A DNA stretch of 64,000 nucleotides from Glycine soja (lineage: Eukaryota; Streptophyta; Magnoliopsida; Fabales; Fabaceae), in contig NC_041008.1 in the NCBI RefSeq assembly GCF_004193775.1, positions 7,890,731 through 7,954,730 of the forward strand, written 5' to 3'. The position numbers and the translations under genes are program-made. A model generated the notes under the pieces. That model searched no databases, was not told where the DNA came from, and saw only the letters and a list, made by a program, of their open reading frames with translations. Numbering within the stretch: the stretch's first letter is position 1; every line of letters begins with the position of its first letter. Shown in pieces: positions 24,801-36,514 of this stretch.

Positions 24801-26775
24801 TTAACGCAAAAAGAGGAAAAGTTGGTAATTCTGAAATAAAAAAGTTAATCTGTAATCCTCATCAAATAGCTGTAAAATATGAATTAAACGGTTCTGGTTC
24901 ATGGACATTATTCCACAACAACCAATTCAACATTTCTCTCTTAACTGGCATTCTCATAATTAAATATTTTTTTCAATAAAAAGCTTATGCATGAAGCACA
25001 CGTTGCTGAAAGTATATACGCGTAAAATAAGAAAAAAAAAATAAAAAGCTTCATACATTAAAAAATGATCCTACATTTTTACTTCCTTACATTAAAATTT
25101 TTTCTTAAGACGTAAGAATTTCTCAAAAAAAAAAATTAAGAAACAATAGGAATCCGCTACAGACACAATAAAAGAATTAGAAATATAATCAACGGTGACA
25201 TTGGCCTCATAGAGAAGATTAGATTATTCTACATTAAACAACTTCTTCAGACATATGCTTGTCTATTTTCAGTTGTTTAATCCTTGGCCAAAACATATCA
25301 AACAAAACCAAGTTCTATATATCGAGTACTGCCAAAGATAAACAAAAACATGAACATGTACAGAAAATTAAGAGCATGGAAAAAAGTATGAAAATTGTTT
25401 TGAACAAAAAAGGGACTCAGAATATGGGTGGTGATATAACAGGATGGTCGGCAAGGCCCAAAAGAGGCCAATTACGACGAACGAGACCTTTAAATCAAAA
25501 TCGTCACTGTCCCTTTTGTGTTTCAGCGACTAAGAATCAAAATAAGTTCATATAAAAAATTAGAAGCAAAAACATGGACCCCAGATGCTGAATAACGAAA
25601 ATGGGGATAAAAATACAACCTTTGCAGAAGGAATGAAAGAAACACTTGAATCAATTAGGTTTAAAGATCGATTGCAACACTGCGCTTCCAAATCGTAGAG
25701 CTAGCTAGGGTCTTAATGAGAACAGCTAAGACAATTGGGCTTGTTCTGCAAATAAAATTTCAGAAAATACTACTAAAAGATAATTAATAGTAATAATCAA
25801 AACTATATTAATTAATAGAATAATCAAAACTGCTTTTTAAACAAACAGATCAGTTTGAAAATTCAGTAATAGTTTCATTTTTCTTTTATGTTTTCAACCA
25901 TAATTAAAGTATTAGTATTATAATAGCACCAAAAATATAAAACTTTTTACCTACATATGGGTTCAAATTATGAATGACAAAATATACCTGATCCTATACA
26001 TATTTGTAAATTTTTTTACAAGTGGGGTGCAGATAATTATTCATAATAATAGAATTGAGTACAAGAAAACCCGCAAATTTATGTTGATATCGATTGCGGG
26101 TACGGGTAAAGTAACCAACCTCACCGTGCACATATTATATTATATATATATTAATATAATTAATATATGTTATATATAATTTTTATAAAATAAATTATAT
26201 TTTTTATGACTAATATTTTAAGTCTTCAATCTCTAAAAGTATGACTATCAAAGAGTAAAAATCCTAATCGCTACGTTTAATGATACAAGAGAATGAAAAT
26301 TCTAAATCTTTAATTAGAGTTATTATTAAGTGATTAGAACATTAATTTTAACGATTGATACATTGGATAATTATCTTTGTAATTTTATTTATTTATGACT
26401 TGAGTTTAAATGAATCATTATTATGTTTGTTTGTTTTTAATATTATGTGTATATATTTTTAATGTTATGTTTGAGTTATTTAAGAATGAATTTTTATTAT
26501 ATTTGTAGTAATTTTAATTAAATTTTTATTGATTTATTATTATTAGTCTTATACATAAGTAAAGTGCAGATCGTGTGAATGCAAATATAAGTATACAGAT
26601 ACTTAGTGAACACGAGGGTCAAGATTAAAATTATTATCCACATAAGTATGAGACTGAATATGAGTATATTTTTAAACATAGGTATGAGGACGATTATTAT
26701 AGGACCCTACCCATTGTCATCCCCAATTCAAATTCAACTATATATAGCCAAATCGACATTGATCGAATTAAAGAA
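24801..26775. other. Intergenic, AT-rich
   Basis: No recognisable gene. A short reading frame near 25259-25555 has no family features. Around 26090-26170 a GGGTACGGG motif is followed by a TATATATATTAATATAATTA tract. Scattered weak inverted repeats suggest old elements, but I could not define ends. Confidence 0.35.
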
Positions 26776-27109
26776 GTTAAATTAATTTTTTGGTCTTCTA
26801 ATTTATTTTTAATCTTCATTTTAGTCCTCTATTTTTAAGGATTTAATTTGATCTTCTAATTTTTAAAATCAATTCAATTTGATCTTTGTCTAAATTAATT
26901 TGAGTAATCTGTCTAAATTTGGTCTAAAATCGTCACTAAGTGATTTTAATTAGCCACATAGAATTTTTTAACATCGTTGACCCAATTTAGATGATAAAAT
27001 TAAATTGAATTACTTTTAAAAATTAAAAGACCAAATTAAATTCCCAAAAAAATTAAAGAACCAAATCAAACCTAAAAAATAAATTAAAAGACTAATAAAC
27101 TAATTTAAC
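26776..27109. repeat. MITE-like foldback element
   Basis: The left end TTAAATTAATTTTTTGGTCT and the reverse complement of the right end (TTAAATTAGTTTATTAGTCT) match closely, and the resemblance continues inward through repeated TTTAATTTG.TCT phrases. About 334 bp. No exact target duplication was found. Confidence 0.5.
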
Positions 27110-27782
27110 CAATTTAAAAACCTTGTGGGACTCACTGATTATATTATAGGCACAATGTACCCAACTTATGTTTGTATACTCATTTTGCGCTTCGTAATTT
27201 CGAATATTTACGTCAATATATATTACTAATTTAGGCACATTTGTTAATTAAGGTGCGTTGACAATACTTGCACCAAAAGAAAATCGCTTATTATATTATT
27301 ACAGCATCAGTGATATTTGTTTCGGCATTTTTGCTCTATTGATACACTTTTTTATAACGATATGTACTCCAGGCACACTGCAAAATTATAGCACAATAAT
27401 TTATAACTTTTTACTTGCCTTTTGAGCAGACTAAATCTTAATGATAACATAGAAACACTGCATTAGGCTGAAAACCATCAATCAATCAGCACTACAAAAT
27501 TGAATTGCTATAACGAGTGGAGAACCAGTACATTATACACAGGTAAAAATTCGAGACTCCAAGCAGAGAATAGAATTCTGTAAGGTTGTCAAACAAATGC
27601 TAAGTTCTACATTCCTACTCAAACGAATGTTACACAAGCCATCAGAGTATGTAACTTTCTCAGAGCAATCAATCGCGTATATTCAACACTTGCATCCAAA
27701 CCACAATGATTGCATTGTCATTCTGATGGCTTCATAAGATACCAAGGAACTATAACATGAAAAACTAATACGCCCTTCACTC

Positions 27783-30700
27783 TCAGCTTCTGTTGATTCT
27801 ACTTATTTCCCCAGGTCTGATGCGTGAATCGATCGTTGATAGGATCTGTGGCATTGACATGCCTCCCGAAACAACAATCTCTGCCATTTGAAACATATTC
27901 AAGCATATGTTGAAACTTGAGTGAATGAATTATTATTATTATGAAATAACAATTTCTATAATTTGAAACAAATTCAAGCATATGTTGACACTAGTGTAGT
28001 GGATTATTGTTATTGCTATTCTTGTTAGTTAATGTTATTGTTATTCTTGTTCTCCTTATAGTCCTTGTGATTATTATTAGGCTTAAATATGTTTTTGGTC
28101 CCTATAAGTTACTACTTTTTCGTTTTTGATCCCTATAAGTTTATTTTTCTAATTTTAATCTCTGTAAGTTGACACATTTGCAATTTTGGTTCCTGTAAAA
28201 TATTTTGTTCATTTTTGGTCCCTGTAAGTTTGTATTTTTACAATTTTGGTCCCGGTATGCACGAATTTATGGAGACTATAAATGAAAAAATTAAAATCTT
28301 AAAAAGAGCTAAAATTGGAAAAGCACCAACTTACAGGGACTAAACTTAGAAAAATGAACTTATGAGGACCAAAAATGATAAAATGTTAACTTAAAAAGTA
28401 ACCAAAAACATATTTAAGTCTTATTATTATTAGTCCTAATAGCAGTAGTAGTTGGCGTGTGTCCAAGAGCATTGATATCCCAACAAAAACACACACATAC
28501 AGCCATATATACACATCATTGCCTGCAACTTGGAAGTACATGAGCTAGCCTAGAAAATGATACTTACACATCAAAAAATGATAATTACACATGCCATGAT
28601 AGGTATGCATAAAATCTAGATAGTATGTTGTACTAGGATCAGAGTGTCATCTAGAAAATGTAGAAAAAAGCATGTGAAGAACATCAGACTATGTGTAGGT
28701 AAAACAACCATTACTTGTTGAGTGCCTACATATTCCAAATTTGCAAGACCGAAAACCTATAGCTCAAATTTTAGTGCACCATGAATAGAGAGAGAACCAC
28801 AGAAAGGAAACTCGGTAAACAAACTATCTTTGTAATATAACCACAATGCAAAATAAATATGCCTGATTTGACTTCTATTAATTGAGACTTTGAGTAAATA
28901 TAAAAGAACTACTCACCAATTCCTTCACGAATTGATAAGTTTGGCCTAATGACATCCTTGGTGTTGACAAGAAATATATCACCAATATAAAGATGATTTG
29001 TAGGAACATAGACACAGCATAACTCCTCATCTCCAGAATAGTTCTGTAAAAAAATATTTTTTTATTAAAAAAAGAGAAATAATTTCAACATGCTATGTTG
29101 TGTAAAATATTTATAAACACAGATAATCAACGACAGTTGACCACAAACCAGTCTCATCAAATTCACAGCATCAATTTCTTATCCATATGGAAACTTTCCT
29201 ATAGCTTAATGTATATATGGCTTTTAAAGATAGACAATAATTGGAAAAAAAAAAAACATAAAAAAATGCCAAAATCTAAATAGCAAACAACATCAGAATA
29301 ATGGATCTTGGATGCCAGGAATGCAACAATAAGGAGCAATGATAATTGCCTCAGCCATGCAAAGAGTTCTTATTCATAAACAGATGGGTAAAATGTAAAA
29401 TAATAATTCTATTATTTATCAAATCAAGCCAAACAAGCATTAGTTGTACATACTTTGTATTATTCATAAAGTAAAGACCATTGAACCTGTATATATCAAC
29501 CAAGCAAGACAAAGATTAGCATCCTATCACTCTCAGAAAGCATGAAGCAAAAAAATTAGTCAAAACTATTTTTCTTCCATCCAGATTGACACATCTCCAT
29601 CAGAAAATAACTAAAATTACAAGTAACAATAAACTATTAATTAAAGTAGTAACACCAGGGCATCTTAATGATACTCCAATTCAAGCAATGACGTAAGTAA
29701 ATGTTCTGAAATTAAAAGCCACCAAACATGGAAGTATCACAGAAACCTGAAGGGTAACAGATGAGGTGATGAATCCAAATGCATATTCTCCAATACGTGG
29801 ATGCCGAATGATGGCTACTTCTTTGAAGGCTTGTGTATTTTGATCTGTGACAATATGCATTTTAGCATAAACTTTTCTCACCCAATATTTCATTCATGCC
29901 AGTATCACAATTAAGAGTTAAATGTTGGCAAACACACACCTGGAGAGATAGCAGCACTAATCTGCTTGGAGGCATTATAAATATGACGAACAAGTGGCAT
30001 TCGCTTGATAAACCACTCCCCAAGGCCCAGGACAGAAGCACCCAACCATGATGACATGAAAACCCCGACCAAGAAGATGAAAGTTATGGAAGTTATGAAT
30101 CCAAGACCTGACCAAATATTAGCAAATAATTTCAACATGTTTCAAACAGTAAAATCAATTGAAAAAATTTTGTTGCTCTAACATTTCAACTTCAAATAAT
30201 CCAAACCACCCCTGGGCAAAACAAAATAAAAATAGAGAAGACAAAAAATGAATATTATGAATATAACTTCATTCATATATGCATCCAAGAAACAGAATAC
30301 TAAATAGCCATATTTTTAGCAGCCTAAAGTGAAAAAGAGATGATTTTCTTAAAACAATCCCTGCCACAAGACAAAATAAGTTGTTGACAAAAAAAAAATG
30401 AACTTTGTTACAATCTTTACATAAGTAAAGGTTAATTATGAAATATCATAAAACATAGGAACTTACCAAAAATATCAATTCCAAGCTGAGCATAGATAGG
30501 AGAGAAAAATCCATCCACGAAATGAATAAACCACCATGTTATATAGAAGGTAATTGCAATTGGAAAGAGAATGACACTGCAAAAAAACTAGCAGTGAGAT
30601 ATCACCAATTCAACAACACAGAAACAAAGGACCTTGCAATTAAAAAAAAAAAAAACAAAGGACCTTGTGAATCAGAAAAGGACAAAGCAACCACTGGTCC

Positions 30701-32048
30701 AAATATAATGCAGCAAATCTTAGATATGTACAACCAGAGAGGGGTATACAGGACAAGAAAAAATATTCTTAGGAGCAAGTATTCACTACTAAATCATCAT
30801 TGATGACGTACAGTCCATCTATTGCTCCATCATGGTGTCCTTTTAATTTAAATCAAGTGATGAGATAGCAATGAGATTGTTACATATTTTTGTGGTACTT
30901 ATGTTGAGAATTGTCATAAAAGAGTGCATAGTAGTTACTAGTGTTCAGTAAGTGTTTTGGAGATTTATAGTCTCTAGATTATAGAATCCAGGATTTTCAT
31001 TGAATTAAGGTTTCCCTATAAATAAAAAGTGTCACTTGGACTCTTTGATATAACTAGGAACTATATATCCTCCCCTAATAGTGAGGAGAAGTAAGAGCTT
31101 TCCATTGTTCAGTAGCTATTATGCTCAGTAACTTTCAGAGTGCAATGCAACACCATAAAAAAGAAGATGCTAGTAGAAATAAAATGAAGATAAAAAAATT
31201 AAGAAAATAAACCAACACTTCAAAGAATATAAGGCATACAAAGGGCAAATTCATTCAGGAAACAAACAAGATCATGTGTATGAATACACAATAGGTATTA
31301 TATATCCATACTTGACAACAAGATAATTGGACAGAAGAAAGAATAGCGTACCATCCAGTCATAAACTTTTTTGATGCCCAGCTTCTAACAACTTTGTAAA
31401 AAGTCTACAAATAGACACAAACAATAAAAAATGGGCAATCTGTGAGACAAATAGTCATGAAGGCAGAGTAAATACAGAATATATGCAACTAAAAGAATTA
31501 GATAACTCTTCTTCCGTATTCAAAACCAAGAAAACAAAAAAGAACATTCACTTCAAATATATACTGCTAAAAAAAATTCTTGCTCCATTATACAGTTTAC
31601 AATATTAGCACTAGATAAATAGCTTTTTCATTTTATAGCCAATTTTACTATCCCTTTTCATTTTGAATACAATTTGATGAATCATGATACACACTGCTCA
31701 TCAAAGAGAAACTACCAATTCCCCAATTCCTAACTGGTTCATCCCCAAAAAAACCTCAATCCAAGTGAAGGGAGAAACTTTCGAGTAAATCCCCAAACCC
31801 AACAAATTCAACAGAGTCCAGATTGAGCGAATTGGAGAAAAAAAGAGGAATCAAAAACGAATTGCGGTGGAGAATTGAAAACCCTAATTGGGGGAAGAGA
31901 TCACCTCGCGTCCGGAATGATGCGGGGACGACGCCGACGACGATGGCTTGGGGGAAGGGGAGACGGCGGCATCGCCGGCGGGGGTGTCGGCGACGGGGAT
32001 GAGAAGCTCTCGATCTCTGTCTCTGGTGGTGATGGCCATGGAGGACAT
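27783..32048 (-). CDS. LIKE-COV protein (DUF502 membrane protein)
   Basis: Seven coding exons on the minus strand: 32048-31905, 31404-31352, 30576-30467, 30107-29940, 29844-29747, 29043-28917, 27880-27783. They sum to 798 nt, or 265 residues plus stop, with GT..AG borders. The start is MSSMAITTRDRDREL; the second Met, 9 bp later, is an alternative. Seen: a Ser/Pro-rich N-terminus, two hydrophobic spans (CVILFPIAITFYITWWFIHF; GFITSITFIFLVGVFMSSWL), then the soluble DUF502 region with RMPLVRHIYNASKQISAAIS, YSGDEELCCVYVPTNHLYIG and VVSGGMSMPQILSTI. It matches Arabidopsis COV1/LCV1/LCV2 in length and sequence. COV1 limits vascular differentiation in the stem, and LCV proteins act at the Golgi/trans-Golgi and influence vacuolar trafficking. 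The gene appears intact. Confidence 0.95.
28080..28420. mobile_element. MITE with 9-bp target duplication, in the last intron of the LIKE-COV gene
   Basis: The ends are inverted repeats: GGCTTAAATATGTTTTTGGT at the left, and the reverse complement of the right end reads GACTTAAATATGTTTTTGGT. The element is 341 bp and is flanked on both sides by TTATTATTA (28071-28079 and 28421-28429). A 9-bp duplication points to the Mutator superfamily. The interior has repeated GGTCCCTGTAAGTT phrases. I recognise this end sequence as a very common legume MITE style. Confidence 0.75.
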
Positions 32049-34048
32049 CGTTTCGGAACGGAAAACCTCTTTCTGCTTCTGAAACTATTGTTTTCTTTCT
32101 TTGTGGGCTTCGCCTTCCTTCTTTCTCTTTTCTCTCTCTCTCTCTTTTTTTTTTTTTTATAAATTTTATTTGCTTCAAATATGTTTTAAGTCTATCTGTC
32201 TTTGAATATTCCAGTCCATGACTATGTATACAAATCATACTCGTTTAAATTAAGTCTTTATTTATTATAAAAAAAGAATTATAGCCTGTTTGTTCCTATT
32301 TGCGTGAAATTTGTTGTCAACAACAGTGATTCAAGTTGTTTGGTTAATTTCTAGAAGTAATAGTACATATTTTTAATTTAAGCTTTATCAGGAAGAATTT
32401 CTGTTTAATTTCTATAGTGTGACCATTTTCAATTTTGTCCCCTTTATTTTATGTCATTACTAGTGAAAAAAATTGTATTTGCCTGAACTTGAAATTGATA
32501 TAACACAATAAAAATGCATTAGCACAATAGTGATTTATTTATAGAAAAAAGTCAAGATAGAGAGTAATGGGAGTTTGGAACTTTAAAATTAAAAAAGAAA
32601 AATACTTTTTAAATTATAGTGATTTATCTAATCAAGCAATTTGACATGGAGTTCCAACATTACTTTGTTTGGTGCTTGGCTCCTTATCCTCTGCAACTTT
32701 CCTAAGAAACATAAATTTGATATATTACTATAGAAAACTTTTTTTTAAAAAAATCTTATTATCTATAAAAAAAAAAAGATATGGGAAGAAAACACATTAA
32801 TAAGAACAAAATTGTGATTATTCTTCTACGATAGTGATGCTATGTTGATACTTCCTCCTCTTGCATGTCATTGATATGTTGAATGGATGTTTTATATTGG
32901 ACTTCCTGCCTTGATGCAAACAAAACTGTGATCATAACTCATTGTTGTCAAAGGTGATTTCCAGCACAACAAGCCTTCTTTTCTCTCTCTTTCTCTTTTA
33001 TATTTCTTCTTCTTCCTCTTTTGATCTCCACCCAGATTGATAGCCTCCAAGAAGAAGAAGAAGAAGAAATATCATCCTTATGAGATTTGCAATAAATAAA
33101 AAACAAACCAAATAAAAATTGAAGTAGTAAAAAACAAAAGACTAGAGATTTAGCAAAATAAAGTCTTCGGGGCTCCTATGGATCTCATCTCTTTGCAAAA
33201 TCCATTTTCTCCTTTTCAAATCATAGCCTCCCTCGTTGGATTTGTGAAATGTTTTAAGATCACAATTGCTTTGATTTTGCAATCAAATCACAAATAGAAT
33301 TCAACAATGAAAACTTTAGAATCAAACATCATTAGGATATTATATTATAAACACCCCCCCCCCCCCCCCCCATTTCTTCCCATTCATTCTTCTTTATCCA
33401 ACTTCTCGTAAATGAAAACCTTGCATTCCATCCTTTAACAACAACATCATTATCCCAAACTTAAGGTGTTTCAAGATCACTTTTAGGTATATCTTAGTGT
33501 ACCCCAAATTAATGTCATCTCGTTTCTAACAATACTAGCGTCTAACACGTTGGGCCACCTAGTCTCCATCACAACAAAAGGAATATTCGTGTAGCCAACA
33601 ACAACGTAGATAACAGATTTTAGTACTAATCCTAATGATGAAGTCATTTGAAAGTTAAATAAATGTTCTTGAAAGAGCTCAAGTGAAGAGGGAGAAAGGG
33701 AGGGAAGAAATTTTATAACTGTATTATTGTTATAATCCCTAACATATCATGACATTATCTCTACTTAAAAAATAAATATAATGTGATATAATTGATACAT
33801 ATATAATCATGGGTTATCCTCACTTAACTATAACAAATACTCACAAATTGAAGGAACAATTTGGATATTTAGTCATTGAATAAAAATTCAAATTTGAAAG
33901 TTTTGTTCACCGTAACGCGCGACTGAAACAAGGAAAGTAGAAACTTTTGATCATTGGTTGGTTTCCTTTGAGATTTAACGGCGTGTATTCGAATTCAGAT
34001 TTAACGTTTGTTTTATTGGTTGGTTGGTTGGTTCCTTTGAGAAGAAGA
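32049..34048. other. Divergent intergenic region between LIKE-COV and HAUS1
   Basis: The first ~110 bp is the LIKE-COV leader and includes a CT-rich tract ending in a poly-T run (about 32123-32158). The rest is AT-rich, with a poly-C run at about 33353-33371. Just before HAUS1 the leader contains two copies of TTGGTTGGT.TCCTTTGAGA, about 75 bp apart (33953-34043). No other gene was seen. Confidence 0.5.
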
Positions 34049-36514
34049 ATGAGTGGGGGCGAGAAAGAGGCTATGGCAGAAGTGAAGGAGTGGCTGGTGA
34101 AGACGTTCGAAGGCGCTGGGAAATCCGTTCCGGAATTCGAATACACGCCGCGCAGCGTCAAGCATTTGAACCATCTCATGACTCTCTCCAAATCCAAAGA
34201 CGAAGCCGCGCGCCTCGTTGCTCGCGATTTCCGCCTCAAGGCCTCCGAGTACCGATCCCAAGGTTAGGGTTAGGGTTAGGGTATTTGACCATAGGCATTG
34301 CTTGATCACGATGCAATTTTAGTTGGATTTCAAATTCTGTATTGTAATTCACCAAAAAAAAATTAAAATTCTGTATCGGAAGTTGTTGGTTTTGGTTTTG
34401 GTCTCAATGTCATAATTTGGTAAATCCCAGATATAATTATCGAGACACTTATGAAACATTGAATAAGTTATATCCAATTAGTTAAAAATTATAGCCTTCA
34501 GCCGTGGAAACATTTGAGCATTGTCAATTTTTAAAACCATCGATGCCGATGATGATTTGATATTGCAGCTGCAAGGATTAGGGAGATTTTGGAGAATTTG
34601 GGATTGGCACAGGAGAGCTTGCCTTCTAATGTGGTTACATCCGCACAAGTTCTTGCGAATGTGGCCAACTTGTTGAATATAAGAGATACTGAAATGAGTA
34701 GGTGTGTTTTGTTTACTTTCACCATTGTTGTTTTTTGTTTCTGCATCAATATTTGAAGTTTGAATATTGAACTCACCCCTGGAATCTGTGTTTAGCTTTC
34801 TTGTGGCAATGGGTGATATTTCCTTGAGGAAGACTGAAGTGGAGGAAAAAAGGGCCGAAGTGAACAAGGAATCCAAGCTTCTACTTGATTATACCAGAAA
34901 GGCCATAGCTAGGCTAACATATTTAAAAAGGTACATTTTCAAATTAGTTAAGCAGGGCTTTAAATTCTATTGTCAAAATTGCAGAAAATTGTAGGTATAT
35001 AATTGTAGGTGTGGTGTTGTGGAAGCCTCCAAAACTGCAATATAAAACTATGTAATTGAGTGTTTTTATGTATTCATGATGTGTTTTACATTGCAGTTGC
35101 CTTGCAAGTTTTGGTTGCATTGTGGCAATCACGACCTAATGCAGTTGTTACGCCCACTGCAACTGAGATATTGCAGCTGCATTACATGATGTCTCCGCAG
35201 ATATTATATTCAGCTTTTTGGCATAATATACTCTCTTGTTATCGGTTATTTTGCTAAGTTTGCATGAAGTAATTTTTATGCAGAACACTTGCTCAGTTAG
35301 AAGACGAGGTTGCTCCATGTGAGGCTCAGAAGGAAAGTTGGGAGACAAACTTAAAAGTAATGGCTGCTAAAGAAAGACAGTACAACCAACAATGTGACAA
35401 CTACAAGGTATGGTGTCTTTTTTTTTCCTCCTTGTGGGGGGAGGGATGCTCGATAAATAAGATCTTCGAGGTGAGATATATGTTGGGAATGTATATGATA
35501 TATTGGGTTGGATGTGGATTTATCTTTAGCACACAAGAGATATAAATAGAGAAAAGAAAAGGATGGGAATGAGAACAACCAGAAAATGTTGTAGAAATCT
35601 TTAGTCGTTGAGGAAAAAGCAATAATCCCATACCCATTAAACCTCTTTTATACTATGATGCTTATGATATATTATCCCTTGAGTTTGTGCACTTTTGATC
35701 AAATTTTATTTCTTCTGATATTATGATTCCTTTTTTGATCTCCCTAGATGATTTCCTTCAACATCCTTTCCGATCTCCCTCTTCTCCTTTTTCCTGTGCT
35801 AAAATCCATGTAATATACTCTTCTAACTGACACCTCTTGTAGCCTTCTTTGTACATATCCAAACCACTTGAACCGATTTTCTATCATCTTTTTCTCAATG
35901 GGTGCTACACCAATATTCTCTCGTATAACGTCATTTCGGATTCTCTCTTTTCTTGTATGATCACGCATTCATCTTAACATTCTCATTTCCTCGTTGGCTG
36001 CAGTCACTGATATTTATGACAGATTTTTGGCTAACTGCCATGTGCCCCTGCCACCATTAATAAATTAATAAATAACATTGAATTGTTGTACTCTTCATGT
36101 TATTCTATCATGTTTTTTTTATACTTCTGATTCTTATCTTTTTACATGCTAAATAACATTTGGTGCAGAGAATGCTGGATCGTTCTGGTTATACCCCAGA
36201 GGTTAGCCATGGGATTTTGGTTGAGATGGCTGAGCATAGAAAGGAGTTAGAGAAGAAGACTAAGCCCATCCTTGATACTCTGAGGAGTTACCAAGATTTG
36301 CCTCCGGTATTTCATTTTTTACATGCTTTCTGTTTGTTATAATTCTTGACTCTTTTAAAACTACGTTGTGTTTATTCTTACATTTCTGTTGATTGGGATT
36401 GTCCAGGATAAAGCTTTGGCTGCCTTAGCAATTGAGGATAAGAAGAGGCAGTATGCCGATGCTGAGAAGTATCTTGAAGATGTATTGCAGTCAGCTCTTG
36501 CTAGTTCTGAGTGA
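34049..36514 (+). CDS. AUG1: HAUS1 / AUGMIN subunit 1
   Basis: Six coding exons: 34049-34262, 34569-34701, 34796-34930, 35284-35407, 36169-36306, 36407-36514. They sum to 852 nt, or 283 residues plus stop. The product starts MSGGEKEAMAEVKEWLVKTF; the Met of MAEVKEW and an in-frame upstream ATG at 33947 are alternatives, and I prefer 34049 for length. Seen: FEYTPRSVKHLNHL, ARDFRLKASEYRSQAARIRE, LPSNVVTSAQVLANVANLLN, then long heptad-like coiled coil (LLDYTRKAIARLTYLKRTLA), KPILDTLRSYQDLPPDKALA and a C-terminal coil. This matches Arabidopsis At2g41350 through most of its length. Augmin recruits gamma-tubulin to existing microtubules for branching nucleation in the spindle, phragmoplast and cortex. 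The gene appears intact. Confidence 0.96.
34262..34283 (+). repeat. Short telomere-like repeat at the HAUS1 exon 1 donor
   Basis: Immediately after exon 1 the sequence reads GGTTAGGG repeated three times. The donor GT is part of the first unit. It resembles TTAGGG rather than the usual plant TTTAGGG and is probably chance or slippage. Confidence 0.6.
35740..36000 (-). pseudogene. LINE reverse transcriptase C-terminal fragment in HAUS1 intron 4
   Basis: Minus-strand translation reads IRNDVIRENIGVAPIEKKMI then ENRFKWFGYVQRR and GKRRRGRSERMLKEII. This is the very common plant retroelement tail (family form IRNEVIREKVGVAPI.EKM.ENRLRWFGHV.RR...RGRPRKT). The 74-residue frame is open but isolated. 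It lies antisense inside the longest HAUS1 intron (35408-36168) and explains part of its length. Confidence 0.8.

Noticed and set aside
25259..25555. 98-residue plus-strand frame in AT-rich intergenic DNA
   Set aside because: No recognised motif, no gene structure around it, and the length can arise by chance.
30902..31150. Possible copia-type solo LTR in intron 2 of the LIKE-COV gene (TGTTGAGAATTGTC start, a TATAAATA motif)
   Set aside because: No matching CA end with a target duplication could be found, so the limits cannot be supported. It may still be a truncated LTR.
33353..33371. Poly-C run as a structured (i-motif/G4) site
   Set aside because: A single homopolymer run, possibly inflated by sequencing error; nothing else supports a function.
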